Position numbers and translations under genes: made by a program. A DNA stretch of 64,000 nucleotides from Cornus controversa (Eukaryota; Streptophyta; Magnoliopsida; Cornales; Cornaceae), in the NCBI GenBank assembly GCA_026545225.1, contig CM048847.1:15309835-15373834 (forward strand). Direction: 5' to 3'. Below, piece by piece: positions 10,591 through 25,500 of the stretch (position 1 is the stretch's first letter; each line of letters opens with the position of its first letter). A model generated the notes under the pieces. That model worked only from the letters and a program-made list of their open reading frames with translations. It had not been told where the DNA came from and searched no databases.

Positions 10591-13500
10591 CTGCATTAAT
10601 ATTTATTAGAGGTGGCCCACATGAATTAATTAATTTTGTGAGTTAAAATAAAGTTCAAAGTACAGAAGAGGAGGGAAGGAACTTGAAAGTTGTTGACATA
10701 CTCAAATGTTAGCATAGGGTCCCCTGAGGCCACTGTCATACGCAGCTGGGTTCTGTCTGCTGGATCAGTCTCCATTCTTATCTGAATCCCACCAATGAGA
10801 AACAAAATTAACAAATACCAACCTTTCATAATTATCCACAACCAATCAAATGACACATTATAGAAAAGGGAGTCCCCAAATTGTGTACATGAGTTTCGCC
10901 TAGGCTTGGCTTAATTAGATTCCAAGTAATGGAAAGTTAAGGAAATGGAATTTTTTTTTGAAGAGTTTAGATAGCAAGAAAAGAAAAAATCAGGAAAGTA
11001 ATTTTCCAAAACCACTTAACTTTTCAAAAATTTTACTTGGAAAAGCCATGTACAATGTTTGAACTTTCAACTTACAGGTTTTTTTTTTTTTTTTGATGAC
11101 TATATATTGCAAAGCGCCCAAAAGGGGGACGCAACCCTTCTCAAAAGCCTATAGCCTCAAGCTACCCACAAAATCCAAAAGAACTCCCTCGATTTACAGT
11201 TAGAGTATGAACTCAAAAGAATAAAGAATTAAGAACATAATATCTAAACACACCCCAAGGAGATTCCACCCCATCAAAGGATCTCTTATTCCTCTCTCTC
11301 CAAAGGGCCCACCACAGACCAAGGGGGCAGACCTCCACGCATCTCGAACTTGAGGCCGGACTCAGCACCTGTCCCAAGCGTTAATCAAGCTCCTCGAGAC
11401 CACCCACTAGATCCCGAAAATGTCGCACAACATATCCCATCCATCTCTTGTCCTAGGGCAATGAAAAAGAAGATGATCCATCGTCTCCTCATGCCTCTTA
11501 CACAAACAACACCAATTGACAATTATCTCATGCCACCTTCCCAGAATCAAAGAAGGCCACCTTCAAAGGGGCTTTCAAGCACCAAATTCCTTTCCATGGA
11601 AAGGAAGCCCCCTAAACATCCATCAGCTGGCAATAGAAAGACTGAACCTTAAACCTCCCCGGGCTTTAGCCCGTCTACACCCACTCATCCACCCCCACCC
11701 TGCAAATAGCCTAGCTATAAAGCATTGCCCAGAACTCAATCATATCCTCTACCTCCCAATCATGCTAGATCCTCCCGAACTAAACGTCCCAAGTCAACCT
11801 CCCGTCATCAAGATGATACTAGTGGGCAACCAAAACATGCCCATCCCTCACAATCCAGGCCAATCTCAAAAAGACTCTCCTCAAGGGCCTCTCGCCACAC
11901 CAATGATCCTCCCAAAAGCTAATAAGGCAACCATCCATCACCTTAAAGCAAATATGCTTGGAAAATTCATCCCAACTCATCCGGATGTTCTTCCACAGGC
12001 CTACACCACCTGAGGATTTCACCAATAGAGAACACCAACCGCCCTGGACTCATCATATCTGGCACATATGACTCTCCTCCATAAACTTTATCTCTCCACC
12101 CTAAACATCCACAACCACTTGCTCAACAAAGTAGTGTTGAACAAGTCCAACCTCCTCACTCTCCCAATCCTCCCTCCTGAATGGGTCTACAGATATGCTC
12201 CCACCCCACAAGATGGTACTCGAACTCGTCACCCATACCTCCCCACAAAAAGTTCCTCTAGAGCCTCCCAATCCTCCTCACCACCATAACTGGAATCGAA
12301 AAAAGGGACATAAAGTAAGTGGGGACACTCGACAGAGTACTTTTCAGAAGGATCAATCTACCCCCTCTTAAAAAGATACTGTTTCTTCCAACCAACCAAA
12401 TGCCTCTCGAATTGCTGCACAACTGAGTCCCAAGACGAAGCACTCCTTGACTGAAACCCAGCAGCAGGCCCAAATGAGTCAACGGAAAGGACCCCACATT
12501 GCACCCTAACATACTGGCAAGCTGATCAATCTACCCCACATCCCCCACTGGCACAATCTCCCTCTTCTCAAAGTTGAACTTCAGCCCCAAGACCGCCTGA
12601 CACCAAAACCCTCTGAGATACCTCAACTAGCTCACCTCAGCATAAAAAAATATAAAATAAAATAATTATAAAAAACAAAAAAATGGTATCCTTCATAAAG
12701 AGCAAGTGGGAAATCTCCAACTAGCTAGAAGGATCCCTGCCAACCCTAAAACCTCTGAAATAACCCAGCTCCACCGCTCTACTCATCCACCTACTGAAAG
12801 CCTCATCACAATTATAAAGAAGATCTCCCTGCCTCAAGCCTCTCGAACTACCAAAGAAGCTGAACGGAACACTATTCACCAGGAGAACCTCATCGTGGAA
12901 ATACAATATCAAATCCATCCCCTCCACCTCTCACCAAACCCCATCCTCTCCGGGACTTGCGGCAGAAAGTCCTAGTTACAAACCAACCTCGGCTCACCAC
13001 TACTAACTCTAGCATCCATGCACCAGCTAGTTACCAAAACAGAATCCAGAATCTGACAGCCACCAACAAATGCATTTGGGGACTCTGAAACAACTCAATC
13101 CTGAACATCCTTTAGTCTGGCTGCTAGGACTTTGGCTATAAGCTTGTATATATTACTCACCAAGCTAATAAGCCGAAAATCCCTAATCTCAACGACCATC
13201 CTTCTTAGGAATGAGAGCAATAAAGGAAGCATTCATGAACTTCTCAAACTGCCCATGTGAGTGGAAAAAAGAGTCCACCACCATAATATCCGTCCACACA
13301 ACCTCCCAGTTTTGATGAAAGAAAGCCATAGACAACCCATCCGGACCGGGAGCTATGTCACCACAACAACTCCACAGAACCATGGCTACCTCCTCAAAAG
13401 GCCTCTCCAAACAAACCTTATCCTCGAAGGAAATCAGATCAAACTCCAACCCATCTAAGCAAGGTCTCCAAGTAAAAGTCTTTGTACATAACTGCTAATA

Positions 13501-16500
13501 GTACAAGGACACCCCCTCTCGCCACCTCCTCCTCCTTGCTCAATACGGAGTTGTCAACCCTGATCTGCCCAATGTGGTTGTTCCATCGATTACCGTTGGC
13601 CAATCTGTGAAAGAACCTTGTGTTTCAGTCCCCCTCCTCGAGCCACAAAGCTCGAGATTTCTGTCTCCATGAAATCTCCCCCATAGAAGCTATCTTCCCC
13701 AACTCCGCCTTACATTCCACCCTCCCTCCTCCTCCTCGCCCAGCCCTTCCTATCAAGATCTGCAATCTCTGCTAAAAGTTTGTCTTCCTCCACTCCAGGT
13801 TGGCAAACACCTCCCTATTCCATTTCCTCAAATCTCCTTCAGAAGCCGGAGTTTTTTCACAAGCACAAAACTTGGGTTTTCAGAAACAGCACAACCTGTC
13901 CAACATCCCTGAACCATCTCCTTAAACCCATCTTCTACTCTAAGCCACATTCTAAAACTTGAGCGACGTCTTCCTCCTCAACCCACCACAATTAAGTAAA
14001 ACGAGGATATGATCTGAAATTGGCCTACCAAGAGCAACCTGAGCTGCATCCGGGAACCTCTCCTCCCGCTCCCCCAAAATCAAGAATCAATCCAACTGGG
14101 ATAAATTTGAAACCTCCATACCACTGGACCAAGTGTAAAGGGCCCCTCCATCATCAAATCAATCAAGCTCTCTCGGCCAATGATCTTTGAAAAGAGCCCC
14201 ATAGTTAGAGACCACCTCCCCTCAATGGATCTTTCAGATAGAAATCTCACTGCATTAAAATCCCCCCCGACACATGACGAAGCGAAGTTCCTCCCACAAC
14301 AGAGGGCTCTCTGAATTCTCAACCGGGCCATCTGCCATAGACCCCTGAAAACACCCAAGAAGATTCATCCTCCTCAGAAGTGAAAAGACAAGAAATCGAG
14401 AATCTCCCCTTCCAAGCATCCACCCTCGACATCCATCTCCTCTCCCACATCACGAAAATTTCCCCTGCCGTCCCTCTGGCATCAAGCAACTCCCAATCCA
14501 TAAAGCGCCCACCACAAATACTTCTCACAGTCTCCCTCGTTTGCCAACTTTGTTTCTTGCAAACACACCACTTGGGCCCCCCACTTCCTCAATACCAATT
14601 TCACCACCTTCCTCTTGTCCGGATCATTGAGATACCGAACATTCCAAGATAAAATCCATGTCTTCATGAGCAAAAAATAGCTTTCTCCACCCCGTTCTCC
14701 CTCCCTTCCCCTTCCCCTCCCCTTCCCCTTCTCCCTCTCCCCTCCACTCCTACCTTCATAATTCACATATGATATAAAATTTCGAAGCTCTCTCTCCCAC
14801 AACTTCACCACCCCCACACTCCTAGGGTATAACGGCTACCAAAGGATGAGAGAAACCCCGTCCAACACAAACTTCCTCTCCCCAAACCACCATGGCCTGC
14901 TCAATCTTAAAAGGGTCAGTCGACAACCTCTCCTCATCCTCATCAGAAACTACTCAGCAGAACAATATTTATTCTCAAATTCATCTGCCACAGCCACTGA
15001 TGACTCAAATCGTCAGAAAACAATATCCATTCTCAGATTCATCTTCCTCTGATGACCCATAATCATCTCCACCCCTGCTTGGAAAGTCAGCTCTGCTAAA
15101 CAATTTCATCTTTGCCAATAACACTGTTGCAAACTCCCTTTGAAGGCTCAACTAAATCCCTCTACCAAAGCACAATGTCAGCCCACCATTTTCGATTGGG
15201 TGGATCTCCACGTTCTCAACAATGGCATTCCAAGGGCTGTTCACAGTCTTCTGGCGCTCCAAAACCACCAATTGGTCCTCAGCCATCGATTAGGATGCCA
15301 CTGGCATGACTTCCCCAACCTCCCCTTCACTTCGCCCATACAGATTTCCCACTCCCAGAGAAGGATGAACATAAGACGGTTCAGAAAGAGAACTACTTAC
15401 CTTACTGTGTTCTGAAATCCCAATCTTAGCATGGTCCTTCATCGGAGTATTAGACCCAGTCTTCATAACCACCCTAATAACCCATTTCTGCTTTTCTCTC
15501 CTGGTCCATCTGTGCCTTGCTTGCTTGGGCTTTTGACAGTCTTCCCTCGCAGATCCAGCATCCCTTTGGCTCTAGCATTCAATCGCTGAAGTTAGGATGA
15601 GATTTGGGCCTAGGCTTTATAACCTTTTCCATTTTCTGCTTGGACTTAATCATCGGATTGGGCCCATTAGGTGAGACCCATTTTTGTTTCTCCCTGCGAG
15701 ATCATTTCGTTCAATGATTGGCTTCAGTTTTGCCCAAACGTTGATGCCCATGAGATTTCAAAATTTCCATAACTTAGGGTTGCGTTTCATCTAATTTTAG
15801 TGGCCTAACCCATCGATTGATCTGGCCCAACCCAACTCTGTCCACTCAAATTATTTGGGCCTAATTGAAAAGGATCAAATCTGTTTGTGTAGAAAGACCC
15901 AGCCCACTCTTTTTTAAATCCCTCCTGCAATCATGTGATCCCTTTTCCCTAGGGGTGATCCCCACATGTCCCCCCAGCTGTATCCCACTGCCTTTGACCG
16001 CTGGGTCCATAATTTACACGTGTCCTCTCCCTTCCCAAATCCCAATATCAGACCTTTGTCTCCCACCCCAAAAGAACAGCTCTCTCTGGGTCAACATGTG
16101 TCTCTACACCTCTATTTAATCTCCGACACGCTCCCGGAGCGTGAACTTCCCTTTGTCCCCTACCGTGGGTCACCCTTTCCCTCAGCAACTCCTTCTCAAT
16201 TGGTGTATCCACCGATTTCACTCTGCCGTACTCGTCCTGGCAACGCCACCATTCCTCCTTTGGGATCAACGATTTGATATCATGGCCGACAAGCGACTCC
16301 TTAGTTGGTCCGAATTCCGGCATAAATTGTTCCAGCAAAACAACTTTGTAACCCACTCCTCCGCCTTCGATAATCACCGACTCAGGAATCACCCCACCAG
16401 CGGCGACTGTGAGAACTACCTTTGCTATATCTATCATCTCATTGGCCTCAACTTTTCGGTAAACCCCACATAAATTGCCGATGTGCACAAACCAGTGCCT

Positions 16501-19500
16501 GCAACACAAACGTAACGGCAGTCCATAGATTAAAATACACCTCTCATGCTTCTTCAACAGCCCCGAACACCCAGTCTAAAAGTACCAATGTCAATCAAGA
16601 GAAAAGCCTAGCCCCAATTCCTCTTCCCTTCGTGCAACACCCTGAATACCTCCTTAGACTAAGGGAATCTGAACAACAATAGCTCATCCAGCAAGTTGTA
16701 ACTCCTACTCCACTCAACACCCTCCAGGTTTCGTCACCCACTCTCCAATCTGCAACAAGTTACCCACCTCCCTCTCAAGCTGACCGAGCAGACACAACCT
16801 CAAAACTTTTGTTCTCATCTCTATGTTCCAATTGCCTGGCCCCAATTATGTTCTTTCTTTTTAACTCACTATAGTACGATGGGTTTATACATTCTTTTAA
16901 AAGAATGGTACAACACTCCATTTTTCTCTCCAATGTCCTAGAAAATAATTTATTTAGATTTTCACACTAATATTTTTTTTAGAAGACCAAAAAGTAATGA
17001 TTTGAGACAAATCCTTTCGAATTTCTTGTCCTATTTAACATGAATAAGGACAATCTGGTAAACAATAATATTTTCTTGTGACTTTGATGCTATCCAAACC
17101 ACAAATTGAATTCTTCTACAAGTTTCTTCCAAAATTTTCAGTCTAACCAAATACATGTTGGAAGATTTCTTTTCCTTTCTTTTACTTCACTTCTATTACT
17201 TTCACTTTTCAGTAATTTTTCCTTCTAACCAAATGAAACTCTAAAGACACCTCATGAGGTCCACAAATAATTTAACCTTTTCTATTATTTTTTTATTTTT
17301 TATTTTTATTTTTGGGCTTGAAATAACACCGTCTGGAACAGACACAATTTATTAACTAGCTGTAAAATGGCAATTATTCCTTACCAAGCACAGCATGGCT
17401 TTTGTACTCTCTGAATAGAAGGTTGTACTTGCAACCAAATTATTTGGATTAGGATCCTGAAACAGAAAATGAAACAGTAAGAGAATTGACATGCATGGAG
17501 AAGAACACCCAGAGAGAGAATCGAAAACTTACAAGCCCTGGACAAACAATCAACTTGAAACTGCTAAATAAGTCTGCCATTTGCATGAGTGACATTGGCC
17601 TTACACCTCTAACCTGCAAAGTTTCAAAAGGAAAATTGGTTATATAGATATTTTTCAACACTTCCGGAAGTCAAAACACAGTGCAAACAGGGTATTTTAC
17701 AGTGTTAAAAGTAATTCCCTCACCCCATATTTGTCAACATGAGAAAGGAACTTGAGAAATCAACACAAGAGAATCAGGAAACTAAATTCCTATATTTGTT
17801 AAGAAACTCAATTATTATATTTTAGCATATTCTGTAATAAAGTACACGGGTGTCAAAGTAATTTCACATCATAAACGGAGAGGGGAGGGATGGGAACACC
17901 TTTCCCTGTCCCCGCCTAAAACTCATGCGGGTTTTTACCCCCTCACCCTATACCCGCCCAAATCCTATTAAACACCCCCAAAATCATCCCAAATGGAGAG
18001 GGACGGGGCGGGGACCCAACGTTGCAGGTAATTTTGCCCTCCTTGACTATCAACTGATCAGCATTATCAGCCCCTACACTCCCCACCCACCCCATTTTTC
18101 TCTTATTTATTTTGGGACAGTTATCAAATTGAACCTTAACCTCACCCACCCTTATAGATTTTCATGCATACTTGTAATTTTTTGCCACCATTGGTTTGGC
18201 AGCATAACGACCTCAATCAAATCATTATGCCAAATCCATTCATTCAACTAGAGAATAGTTCTTGCCTTCCGAGAAAAGAAAAAAAATACAACAAAACTAG
18301 AGAATAGTTCTTTAAAAGTTTCCATATATATTATTAAGTTATAAACTTAGACTATATCTTGTATAGTGTTTTTATGTTTACACAACTACTCCCAAGCTCA
18401 GAATAAGGAGGTTTGTGTTAGGTAACTTGCAGCCAATGTAAAACTTTTGTCCAAGACCATATGAAAATGAATCCCAAGAATATCTAAGCGAATGCTAGGG
18501 CAATCCCTTCAATAGTTGGGAAAAGACAATTCAGTTGAATTGTATATCATGAAGCCTAGGAAAAATTTACCATGTCTCATCAATTAGTTCTAACCCTAGG
18601 AAAAAATTACCATGTCTAATCAATTAGTTTAACATGTTATATATCCCCATGCCTAAACATTTTTCTGACATTTTCCTTTTGTAAGAGGATTGGTTCTGAC
18701 TTCTGGTAGCAAGGCATTTACAAGGATGACATAAGACGTAGAAAGGAATAGAAAGGATGGGAGGCAATGGAAAAGAACTTACACAAGGGAATAAACGAAA
18801 GAACTGGGAGGGTCGCAGAAATCTCGAGGTAGCCAAAAAGATCACCCCGTCCAGTCACCTGTCACAACTATTTATAATATTTCGGGCACGTGCCAGGATG
18901 TGAACATTCCCCACACGTCAGCTTATTCATGTGCCATGTGTCCCTCTATTATTCCGTAGTCAGAATGTGGGTGCCTCATCCACCCGAGTCATGGGTCAAG
19001 CAGTTCGTCCTGCCCTGACAGCCTGTTTGTTCAATCCTTCATGCCTCAACAATCCCTTTTCCTGCCTAATCTCAACATGACACAGGCAGCGACATACTCA
19101 GAGCTCATGAGCAATGACATTTTGCGCAGAAATGCCAATACACTTCCGGATGGTACCTAGGGTGCACACTGCCCTAAAAAATTGTTGCCACAGGGCTTGC
19201 TACCCCCTAAGTGCAGCCTCCTTGGGGCTGCCATGCCCAGGCGCGTACCTAGCAGAAGCCCTACTGTGGGCACCATTACCATGCACCCATTGTGGTCCAC
19301 CCCCCTACTGATGGACACCCCTTGGCAAACAACATCCCCGACAACACGACGTCTTATCCACAATGGTATAAAGCACTGCCAGTGACTTGGAATTGTCACC
19401 CTTCTAATATCAAAGGACCCTTTCTTTCAGTCTCTTTAGCATGGGCGCTTTCCAGTCTTGTCTCTTCCTCCAGTGTGTTGACCTGTCCACCCAACATAGT

Positions 19501-22500
19501 GAGCACGTCTGGCTATTTACTTGGAATTCAAGGTGCTTGGTCAAAGGACACAGACTTGAATTTGCCCAGGAGATTTTCCCTACTGATCTATAGAGTGCGA
19601 GACTGGGTTCCTTTACTGTGTATTCCTCATTTGCTTGCTTGATCATAAGATTGGAGTAACCTTTAACTTTGATAACCTTAGTTCCTCTTGACAAGCAAGC
19701 CAATAGACAAAGAATGAGTGCTTCTACTCCACTTCATTGTTCAAGCACTTGAACTCCAACTTGTAGGAAAGTGTGATTTCTCCCCCCAATCACAAGTTAT
19801 GTAGTACAGCACCTGCCCATCCTTGCTTTCTAATCCATGATCGTCGAAGGACATGGTCCATTCCTTAGCATCAACAACCTTAAATTCTTGCTCTAACCCC
19901 TCTTGAAGGGGCTTGCACAACCACCCCCCCTCCCCCCGCGGGAACATTGCCAATAGGTCTGCTAAAGCTTGACTTTTATAGCCTTAGGCCGCAAACAAGT
20001 CATCTCGATGAGGGCAGGCCTGGACAAGAGATACTTTACAAGGTCGCACATAGTTAATAGCTCCAAAGAATACGCCATTAGATAAGTCTGAACATTTCCA
20101 TGGTGAAGAAGAGTGCCAAGCATTGTCCTCAAGAGCGGTGTACCATGAATCAACATCGCTCAGTACACGACTAAGGTAGTAGATCGTTCACTACTCACCA
20201 TTTACTTCTTGTGCGAGTAATGCCCCGATTAACCGCTTGGTGGACGTTAAGGTTAGGAGGAGAGGCTCTCTGGATTGGGGAGTTATCATGGTTCTTGGTG
20301 ATGATAGGACTGCCTTGATCTTGTCAAATGCTTCATGTTGTTTGGGTCCCCTCTTGAACATGGTCTTATTTTTGGTCTAATTTTTTTAAAGAGAGTAGCA
20401 GCTGACTTAAATCTATGAGGCCTAATATGAATCTCCCCAGATATGAAATTTTTCCCATAAGCAAATGAAGGCCCTTCTGGGTAGTTGACAGACTCATATT
20501 GATTATTGCTTGTCTTTGTTGGATCAGGTCCATACCTTGATGATGCAACACATCTGAATATTGATCATAGAATATTGTGATCATGGCACGCTAGTAGGTC
20601 GCCCCTGCATTCTTCAAGTTGAATTGTATGACGGTGCAGTAAAAGTTTCCCCACATGGTGTGGAAGGTTGTCTTCTCTGCTTCCTCCTCCGCAATTTTTA
20701 TCTAATTATAGCCGCTAAAGCCATCCATAAATGAAAACATTTGGTGTCTTGCACTAGCATCTATTAGGCTATCCATATTAGTGAGAGGAAAGTTGTCCTT
20801 TAGGCATGCTTTGCATGGTTGTCAAAATCGAGACTCAACTCGATTCTCTGATCTGGAAGCACCAAAATGAGTCAAATCGCAACAAAATTGTGCCTAATGT
20901 GGAATCAGGTTTAAATATGTAGAATCGAGAGTCAAATCGTGGATCATGGAATCATGCGATTTTACACGATTCTAACGATTTTACCACAAAGCCTGTTTAT
21001 GGCTTGTTTTGGGCTGTTGTTACTTATTTTTTAGTTTGTTGGGCATTTGGACTACTAGCCTACTACTAATACATCATTTTTAAATAAAAATGCCAACAGA
21101 CTTGGCCTCTTTTGCAAGACAAGACTATCGAAGACCTCTTTCACAACTATCAAACTGTCGAAGACAACTCCAGCAAGTTCCAATGACTTCAAATCCCTCC
21201 AACACAACTCCTCTTCTTAACCCAAAAAGCCCAAAGGTACACGAATACACATCTTCTCCACCTCTCTCTTATCTCTTTAGTCTTTTCTCAACATCTCTTT
21301 TTTTTTCTTTTCTTTGTAAGCCTTTTCTCTTCTATCAGACAGATTACATTAAGTTACAAGATCATTCACTGTATTGGTTGGAAATCCGAAATTCAGAAGT
21401 GGCATAGTAACTAATGTCTGTATACTACAATCTGAAGGCTGAAGAAAATAGAAATTTCAAGAATAATTAATCAATTTTCAGATTTTAATTTCCAGAAAAT
21501 AAAAAATTCCCCTTTTTTTGCAATTGAGATACTAAACATGGTTATCAGTAGGAACAAGATTGGTGTTCAAAATAGAAATTTTCATGTTATTATTATCTTT
21601 TTTTACTAAAGTCTAAACTTAGATTAAAACTCTTATGTACCATGAGATTCATGAGAAGCAAAAACATGAAAAATTATGTCATGGTCTGTTTAATTTGTCA
21701 ATATCATTGTTATCATGCAGTATTTGTTTAATTGGTATATGTGTGATTGTGTTCACCGTTAAAAACTTACATTTCCCATCAGAAGCAAAAAAAATTAAAA
21801 TTTAGTTATTTTATTGTTAATAGAAGAAAAAGGGGACTGTTACAACAGAAATCCCATAGTATTAAATTCACTTGTTAATTTTATATTAAGAAAAAAAGAA
21901 GATAATTTATCCCTAGATGTATGGAACTATATTTGGAGTGGTATTTTTATATATGTTTGTGTTTTGTGCTTATTGTTGCTATATTTTAGAGGTATTCTTG
22001 TTTAAAAAGTTAGTTTGAATTGTTTTTTACTAGTTTTGTAGAATCTGACGATTCACGATCTGATTCTACAGAACCCCCGACAATCCTACGTAGAATCCCG
22101 ATCCTGACAACCTTGATGCTTTGTTTAGACTGCGGTAGTTGACACAGATCCTTATCTGCCCATTTTTCTTCTAGATCGAGACTATATTTGCCAGCCCTAG
22201 TGGGTGTTGAATTGGTTTTATGAATACCACGTCCATGAGTTTTTGGACTTCTAACTTAATTTATACTTCAAGTTCCAGATGGGATGTCATTTGTGGTTGT
22301 TTCTTCAACAGCGCGGATGGCCTAACATTTAGATGGTGTGTCACGACATTCGGGTCATGTCCTAACATTTCATTATAATGCCATGCTAATACGTCCTTGT
22401 ATGATTTGAGTAATTTGACCAACTGCTCCATCAGCTCCTTGTGAAGGCCCACACATATGAAAATTGGCATGGTTTTTTCATCTCTAGAGATGCTGACTTT

Positions 22501-25500
22501 TACCAATTCTTTATCTTTCCCCTTTGGCTCATCGTGGAAGTGTTTTGCTACTTTTCACAATCTTTCTTTTCTTCCATGGCAAGGGATTCGCAACACACGA
22601 GATCAGAAGCTTATGATTTCCTCCTCAATCCGCTTGCTCTTCTTAGTTGGCCTAGGGCTTTCCCTCAAAAGGTCGTCCCATTTGAGCAAAGGAGTTGCAT
22701 AGAATGCATTAGTCCCTAGTTCTTTATTGAACTCGCGGAAGAGTACTGCATCCACAAGGTGAGGTGAGCTTGGTGCGAACGGAATTGGAGTTCCCGGAAC
22801 CATCATGGTTTTGCTTTCCAATTTGCCTTCATGACCTGATGTTATGATGACGGGACAACTCCATTGGCTTGCATCCATGGTCTTCCGAGAAGTAGCTGGT
22901 ACTACGGCTAGCCTGTAATCACATGAAAGTGCGTTAAGGCCCTGATTTTTAACACCTTTAGATCAACCATGACGTACACAGAGTTAAGTATGTCCTTCGC
23001 AGTGAAACCCTCAATGATCATGGGCTTAGTCATGATCCTCGATTATAGGATATTTACTATCTTCATGGTAGAAACAAGTATGAAGTTTACTCATGCTCCA
23101 TTATCTAAAAAGGCCCTTTTGAAATTCACCCTATTGACCCTCGCAGGTACATACAGGGGGCCTCTTGTGCAAAAAAATTGTTTATTTGCCTCTGAGAAGG
23201 AGATGTCCATATCACCCTCACCTCACATCCTGCAAAATGACAAACCAGATCCTTTAATACTGTGAATATTTTCTACCAATGCTAAGATTTTATTCTTGAT
23301 TCCAGATGCATAGCTAAGACATTGCACGGTTGAGTGAACGCATCCTCTAGAGTTTCATCTTTCGCACCGATCGCTACTTCCACAAGTATGGGTTCTTATG
23401 GACACCTTCTTTGGGTGAGATGTCCATCTCTCCTGCAGTGATATTTTTGTGAATGAACTCACGCAACGCCCAACATTCTGATATTGGGTGTCTGACAATG
23501 CGGTGGAAATGATAGTAATTACCTCTCCTTTTCTTCTTTTTTTGAGAGTTTTCGTTACAATAGGAACGGTTAACACTACTTCTTTGGCATTAAAGGGTAC
23601 GGTTAACACTACTTCTTATCACTTAATCTTGAGTCATTGTTGACAACAGTCGCTACTCCAATCTGCCTCGTGTTCCTCCATTCGCAAGTGAGGACATTGA
23701 TGATTTCACAAAGGCACAGAGCTTTTTCCATCAAACTAAACATGCCTTGAGTTCATGGTTAACCAAGTGCAAACTATACGCTCGGATCATTCCGTCCACA
23801 AATTTTCACCAATTTTTCCTTGGTCACTGACTCAAAACATTCAAGAGAAACTCTTTGAAAGCGTTTGACAAACTTAGTGAAGTATTCAAAGAACCGCTGT
23901 GTTAGCCTTGTGAGAGAGAATGCTTACCTTCTCTTCAGCTTGGAAAAATTTGGCATAAAACTTTGCAAGCATATCCAACCATAATTTTACTAACTAGACA
24001 AGAGATTGGTGTACCAAGTGTATTCCTAACTCGTAAGAGATTTGGAAAATTCGCTAAGAAGTAGATTTCCATTGGCTTGTGGTCAATAAGCATGTCAATA
24101 AACCTTGAAAGTGCTCCCTGGCTTTTCCTCTTTACCGTCATCTTGTGTATCCCTCCAAATACCTCAGTGAAGGGTGGTTGTATGTCTAACTCACCAACAA
24201 AATTGGTTTCCTCTTTTTTTCTTCTTCTGGTATAGCCTATAGCTAATCCAAAGTGACATGAGCAACGGATTCCAGGGTTGTCAGGGAAATAGCTAGGTAC
24301 TTAGCAGTGTTGACTACTTCTTCCACATCGTAAGCGGACTGATCATCGCTCTGAGAACGACCCAGACGAGCCTCGCACCGGTGAATATTCGTTACTCTCT
24401 AGAGTGGCTAGAATACTACACGGTGCTTCCTAGTTTGTAGTCCTAATCAGATCTTGTCAAAGGATCTTTTTGAAGTCCTACTTGATACCCCATGCCTTTC
24501 ACAAAGTCTGCACAAGATGTCGGGTGAGCTACCTCGGACATAAGATCCTTAGGCGCACCATATAAAAGGGACACGTTACCCAAGCGTGGCACCTTGGGTG
24601 TATGCTTCCCCCCCCCCCTACATGGGCATGCTTCCCCTTGGGCACTTGACTAGGGAACCATGCTCAAGCATGTCGCTTGCAAACACCCATGGTGAGTGTG
24701 GCCCCCTTGTGGGCGCCATCCTAAGCATCCCTTTGCGGTCGCCCCCCAGGTGAGTGGGTGCCCCTTCAAGGGCACCATCCCAAGCGCCCTCTTGAGAGCG
24801 CCATTACCAAGCACCCCCTTTTAAGCACTCCCACAAGGGGGTGGCAAGCGCCATCCTAGACGCCCCCTTACCCCACCCCCCTCTCCTACACCCCCCCCCC
24901 CCCCCAAAATGCGTACCATCCCAGGCACCCCCTTGTGGATGCCCCTTGGTAGGTGTCATCACCAGGCACGCCTGTGTCAGGCGGGCTCCCCTTATTGGCG
25001 TGCCCCATTTTGGGCACCCCCCAACGACCACCACTCCAACCAGAACCACCTTTATCTTCTTTTCCTCACTTTCTTTTAATTTATCCTTTTTTTTCCAGAC
25101 TTCTACACCATTGAATTAATTTTTTGAAGTAACAAACTCATAACAGTGAGATGGAAAGACAGTAGACCCTCTCCAATTAAGCAGGTGGTTGAATGTTTTA
25201 GGAACCAGTTTAATGCCCAGCATCTCATTATCGTCAAACAAAATGGGATATGGAGAACTCAGACCATTAATTTTTAAGAACTATTGTTGAATAAGAAACC
25301 CATGCATCAAATCTATTAAATTATGCATGACACGCAAGAGGGTGTGTGATAATATGTTGAAATTCAATTGACGAATATATTATAAATACTCATTGTCATC
25401 GTCTCCAGAAGGATCGGAAGCAACAAATGATGTCATAGTAAAATATACCGACAAGCTGAGGCGGTAAAGATTTAGACCACATTTTTAGACTAAACATGAG

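Larger units (their letters stand above)
18850..25050 (-). mobile_element. Ty3/gypsy element remnant (gag-pro-RT-RNase H), split by a hAT insertion
   Basis: On the minus strand, reading from high to low coordinates, are: gag-like fragments near 24140-23400; a protease-side segment [17 protein letters not shown] near 22880; the RT N-terminus [19 protein letters not shown] near 22400; RT palm pieces [12 protein letters not shown] and [17 protein letters not shown] near 20600-20750; [16 protein letters not shown] near 20420; and RNase H-like [24 protein letters not shown] near 19660. Frameshifts are numerous. Both ends (about 19180-19345 and 24540-25050) are C-rich and carry similar GGGCACCAT-type repeats, possibly LTR-derived. 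Exact boundaries and TSD were not found. It is in the same orientation as the host gene. Confidence 0.75.

Noticed and set aside
11350-13458. Several plus-strand open frames (for example 11516-12013) of up to 165 codons
   Set aside because: They are Pro/Ser/His-rich shadows of the minus-strand LINE A reverse transcriptase region; no plus-strand domain is recognisable.
24541-24570. TATAAAAG as a promoter
   Set aside because: It lies on the plus strand within gypsy-derived sequence, with no following gene; on the gypsy coding strand it is not a TATA box.
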